Source: Candidatus Sulfotelmatobacter sp. (lineage in GTDB: Bacteria > Acidobacteriota > Terriglobia > Terriglobales > SbA1). Taken from it: a stretch of DNA of 8,519 bases. Both the position numbers and the translations under genes were made by a program. Below are positions 6,543-8,519 of this stretch, in pieces (position 1 is the first letter of the stretch; each line of letters starts with the position of its first letter). Below the pieces are notes generated by a model. It made no database searches, was not told where the DNA came from, and saw only the letters and a list, made by a program, of their open reading frames with translations. The stretch spans positions 1-8,519 of the forward strand of contig JASLEQ010000619.1 of the NCBI GenBank assembly GCA_030151135.1, in the 5' to 3' direction.

Positions 6543-7474
6543 TCCAGGTTCTGCACCTGTTCGCGGGATTTCTCGATTTCGGCTTTCATGGCCAATCCCG
6601 CCTCTGTAATTTTTAGCGCTTCGCCAGCCAGGCCGGAAGTCTTCGAAAGTAGAGTATTGGCCTCGCGGTTCATTTCCTGCAAGAGGAAGTCGAGTTTCTT
6701 GCCGATTTCGCCGCCCTGATCGAGTAATCCGAGGAAGTGTTGCACGTGTGTATCGAGGCGGACGATTTCCTCCTGGATGTCGCTGCGATCGACGAGCAGA
6801 GCGGCCTCCTGGAGGATACGCTCGCGGTCGATGCTGGAGCCGAGGAGTTCCTGAAGGCGGGTTTGCAAACGGTCGGCATAGTTGTGCAAGACGGCGCGCC
6901 GATGCAACTGGACGTCTTTGGCGGCCTGGGCGAGATGCGCCATACGCTCGCGAAGTTCACGGGCGATGCCGCGGCCTTCTTCTTCACGCATTTCATTCAA
7001 GCGATCGAGCGCTTCGCCGACGCGGGACATGACGGCGGCTTCGATCTCGGTGTCGATATTGCCGTTGGCGACATCGAGTGCGCCGGGAATGCGGAAGACA
7101 GCATTCAGATCGGGCTCGGAGGCGAGAGCAAACTCGACGGCAGCGGCACGGAAGGCGGCGATGTATCCGCTGACGAGTTCGCGGTTCAGGGAGAAACCTT
7201 CGTTGGTCGCGCGGTCGAGGCTGAGCGAGACTTCGACGTGACCGCGCGCGATTTTTTCCTTGAGAAGACGGCGGAGCTGCATTTCAAGGGAATCCGAACC
7301 GGAGGGAAGGCGGAAGTGGAGATCGAGGAAGCGGTGGTTCACCGACTTCAGCGAGAGCGTGAATCCCAGGCGAGAGTTGGTTTGAGCAACCGCGGGTTTT
7401 TCCGCGGGAGATTCGGGGGTTTGGCGAATCTCCCCTTTGGCCTGAGCGAAACCTGTCATCGAGCGTATGGGCAT
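6539..7474 (-). CDS. yicC: YicC/YloC-family endoribonuclease
   Basis: YicC-family proteins have been reported to be endoribonucleases; in E. coli YicC affects small-RNA turnover. The 311 residues show the YicC-like N-terminal domain, with IRSMTGFA at 3-10, KSVNHRFLD at 43-51, FRLP at 54-57 and ARGHVEVSL at 76-84. The C-terminal DUF1732 domain has REEEGRGIARELRER at 163-177, EEIVRLDTHVQHF at 235-247, and GKKLDFLLQEMNREANTLLSK at 258-278. Family members are usually about 290 residues. The excess is a Pro/Glu/Ala-rich patch at about 14-32, between SMTGFAQAK and the next strand, encoded by two inverted repeats (described separately). It begins 13 bp after the ABC exporter stop and overlaps gmk by four bases, so it is probably in one transcript with both. 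No clear Shine-Dalgarno sequence is seen. Confidence 0.95.
   Translation of the reverse strand: MPIRSMTGFAQAKGEIRQTPESPAEKPAVAQTNSRLGFTLSLKSVNHRFLDLHFRLPSGSDSLEMQLRRLLKEKIARGHVEVSLSLDRATNEGFSLNRELVSGYIAAFRAAAVEFALASEPDLNAVFRIPGALDVANGNIDTEIEAAVMSRVGEALDRLNEMREEEGRGIARELRERMAHLAQAAKDVQLHRRAVLHNYADRLQTRLQELLGSSIDRERILQEAALLVDRSDIQEEIVRLDTHVQHFLGLLDQGGEIGKKLDFLLQEMNREANTLLSKTSGLAGEALKITEAGLAMKAEIEKSREQVQNLE
7390..7407 (-). repeat. CCGCGG inverted/direct repeat in yicC
   Basis: Two copies of the self-complementary CCGCGG (7390-7395 and 7402-7407) are separated by six bases, giving a six-pair stem. They encode residues 23-29 of YicC within its non-conserved patch, and the pair adjoins the longer hairpin at 7406-7434. 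Confidence 0.65.
7406..7434 (-). repeat. Perfect 10-bp inverted repeat near the yicC start
   Basis: The arms GGGAGATTCG and CGAATCTCCC are perfectly complementary around a nine-base loop. The stem begins 40 bases into the coding sequence and encodes residues 14-23. In the mRNA it would form a stable hairpin just behind the initiation region, without a T tract. Confidence 0.85.
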
Positions 7475-7487
7475 AATTGGCCGAGCA

Positions 7488-8519
7488 CTAAGAACCTGCT
7501 GCTACCTTGGGGACATCTACACCGGCAAATTGCAATTCGTACAGGCGGCGGTAAATTCCGTCCTGCAGCATTAAATCGTCGTGAGCGCCGGTTTCAGCGA
7601 TATGGCCGTTGTCGAGCACGACAATGCGATCGGCGCGGCGAACGGTCGAGAGGCGATGAGCGATCACCAAGACTGTACGTCCGCTCATCAGGTTGTGCAA
7701 CGCCGGCTGGACCAAAGCTTCGGACTCGCTGTCGAGGGCGGAGGTGGCTTCGTCCAAAATCAGAATAGGCGCATTCTTGAGCAACGCGCGGGCAATGGCC
7801 AGGCGTTGACGCTCGCCACCGGAGAGCCGGAACCCGCGCTCCCCGATCACAGTATCGTACCCCGCGGGGAGGGCCAGAATGAAGTCATGCGCGAGAGCGG
7901 CCCGGGCGGCGGCCTCGACTTCTTTCATGGGAACGTGCGGCTGGCCGTAAGCGATGTTGTTGCGTACGGTGTCGTTGAAGAGCACGGTTTCCTGGGTAAC
8001 GATGCCGACTTGAGATCGCAGAGAGGCGAGCGTGACGTTGCGGACATCCTGGTTGTCGATGAGGATGCGGCCGCCTGTGACGTCGAAGAAGCGAGGAATC
8101 AAGTGAACCAGAGTGCTCTTCCCTGCTCCGCTGGAGCCGACGATGGCGAGAATCTCCCCGCGTTTTACGTCGAGATTGATGCCGCGCAGAATTTCCCGGG
8201 ACTCATCGCCATCGGACAGGTAGGAGAAGGAGACATCCTCGAAGCGAATGTTGTTGCTGAAGCGCGGAAGAGGTTTGGCGCCATGCTTTTCGTTCACAAC
8301 ATCTTCGGTATCCATGAACTGGAAGAGCTGGGAAGAGGCGCCGAGAGCTTGCTGGAAGCTGTTGTTAAAGACCGCAAACTTGCGCACGGGGTTGTACATG
8401 CTGAGGACGGCGGCGACGAAGGCGATGAAGGCTCCGAGGGTCAGTTCGCTGCGGGCGATCTGCTCGCGGCCGAGGAGCAGAAGGAGCGCGACGGCGACGG
8501 AGCCGAAGATATCCATTAA
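7488..8519 (-). CDS. ABC exporter, fused permease/ATPase (MsbA-like), 5' end outside window
   Basis: This is the C-terminal part of a half-transporter whose membrane domain is fused to its ATPase, the type that exports lipid A, other lipids or drugs as a dimer. The frame is open at the window edge: the codon before the ATG at 8516 is Leu, so that Met is internal and about 250 residues are missing. Counting from that Met, one hydrophobic segment (SVAVALLLLLG, 6-16) and a second (LGAFIAFVAAVLSMY, 27-41) are the last membrane helices. The ATPase follows: Walker A GSSGAGKST at 127-135, Q-loop TQETVLF at 174-180, signature LSGGERQRLAIARALL at 231-246, Walker B ILILDEATSALD at 251-262 and the H-loop HRLS at 287-290. 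All catalytic residues are present. The substrate cannot be told from this half; an MsbA role is only the commonest guess. It is first in the visible run, 13 bp before yicC. Confidence 0.92.
   Translation of the reverse strand, partial: LMDIFGSVAVALLLLLGREQIARSELTLGAFIAFVAAVLSMYNPVRKFAVFNNSFQQALGASSQLFQFMDTEDVVNEKHGAKPLPRFSNNIRFEDVSFSYLSDGDESREILRGINLDVKRGEILAIVGSSGAGKSTLVHLIPRFFDVTGGRILIDNQDVRNVTLASLRSQVGIVTQETVLFNDTVRNNIAYGQPHVPMKEVEAAARAALAHDFILALPAGYDTVIGERGFRLSGGERQRLAIARALLKNAPILILDEATSALDSESEALVQPALHNLMSGRTVLVIAHRLSTVRRADRIVVLDNGHIAETGAHDDLMLQDGIYRRLYELQFAGVDVPKVAAGS

Noticed and set aside
6737..8519. Plus-strand open frames opposite yicC and the ABC exporter
   Set aside because: They mirror conserved genes on the other strand, with no motif, ribosome site or plausible start.

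Overview
The window is an 8.5 kb, G+C-rich stretch of bacterial chromosome. All eight genes I can support lie on the minus strand and are tightly spaced, so they read from high to low coordinates. The core order yicC – gmk – rpoZ – coaBC – (uracil-DNA glycosylase) – priA is an old housekeeping cluster. Bacillus subtilis has a closely related order (yloC, remA, gmk, rpoZ, coaBC, priA). An Acidobacteriota origin (Koribacter/Terriglobales-like) is my best guess. It rests on protein flavour, weak Shine-Dalgarno sequences and the style of the short interspersed repeats; it is an inference, not proven.

Layout in transcription order: the C-terminal half of an MsbA-type ABC exporter (8519-7488, cut by the window edge); the YicC endoribonuclease-family gene (7474-6539); guanylate kinase gmk, overlapping yicC by ATGA (6542-5835); a 150-nt spacer with a probable promoter, then RNA polymerase omega rpoZ (5684-5451); the bifunctional coenzyme A biosynthesis gene coaBC (5374-4157); a family 4 Fe-S uracil-DNA glycosylase (4082-3210); primosomal helicase priA (3108-502); and the N-terminal part of a YdeI/OmpD-associated family gene (462-1, cut by the window edge). 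No tRNA, rRNA, CRISPR array, insertion sequence or phage gene is visible, and no gap between genes exceeds about 150 bp.

Functionally the run joins envelope lipid export, RNA turnover, GMP to GDP phosphorylation, transcription, CoA synthesis, uracil repair and replication restart. It looks like a growth-related housekeeping operon or a set of overlapping transcription units, not an accessory system.

The noteworthy signal is not a new gene. Short inverted repeats sit in frame inside two conserved genes. In priA they encode about 54 extra residues between the DNA-binding and helicase parts. In yicC they encode a low-complexity patch just after the N-terminal motif. In addition, the uracil-DNA glycosylase gene is bracketed by two degenerate direct copies of another short repeat. 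Together these suggest repeat elements that can settle in or beside coding sequence, comparable in principle to the palindromic elements of Rickettsia. I found no convincing undescribed multi-gene system.
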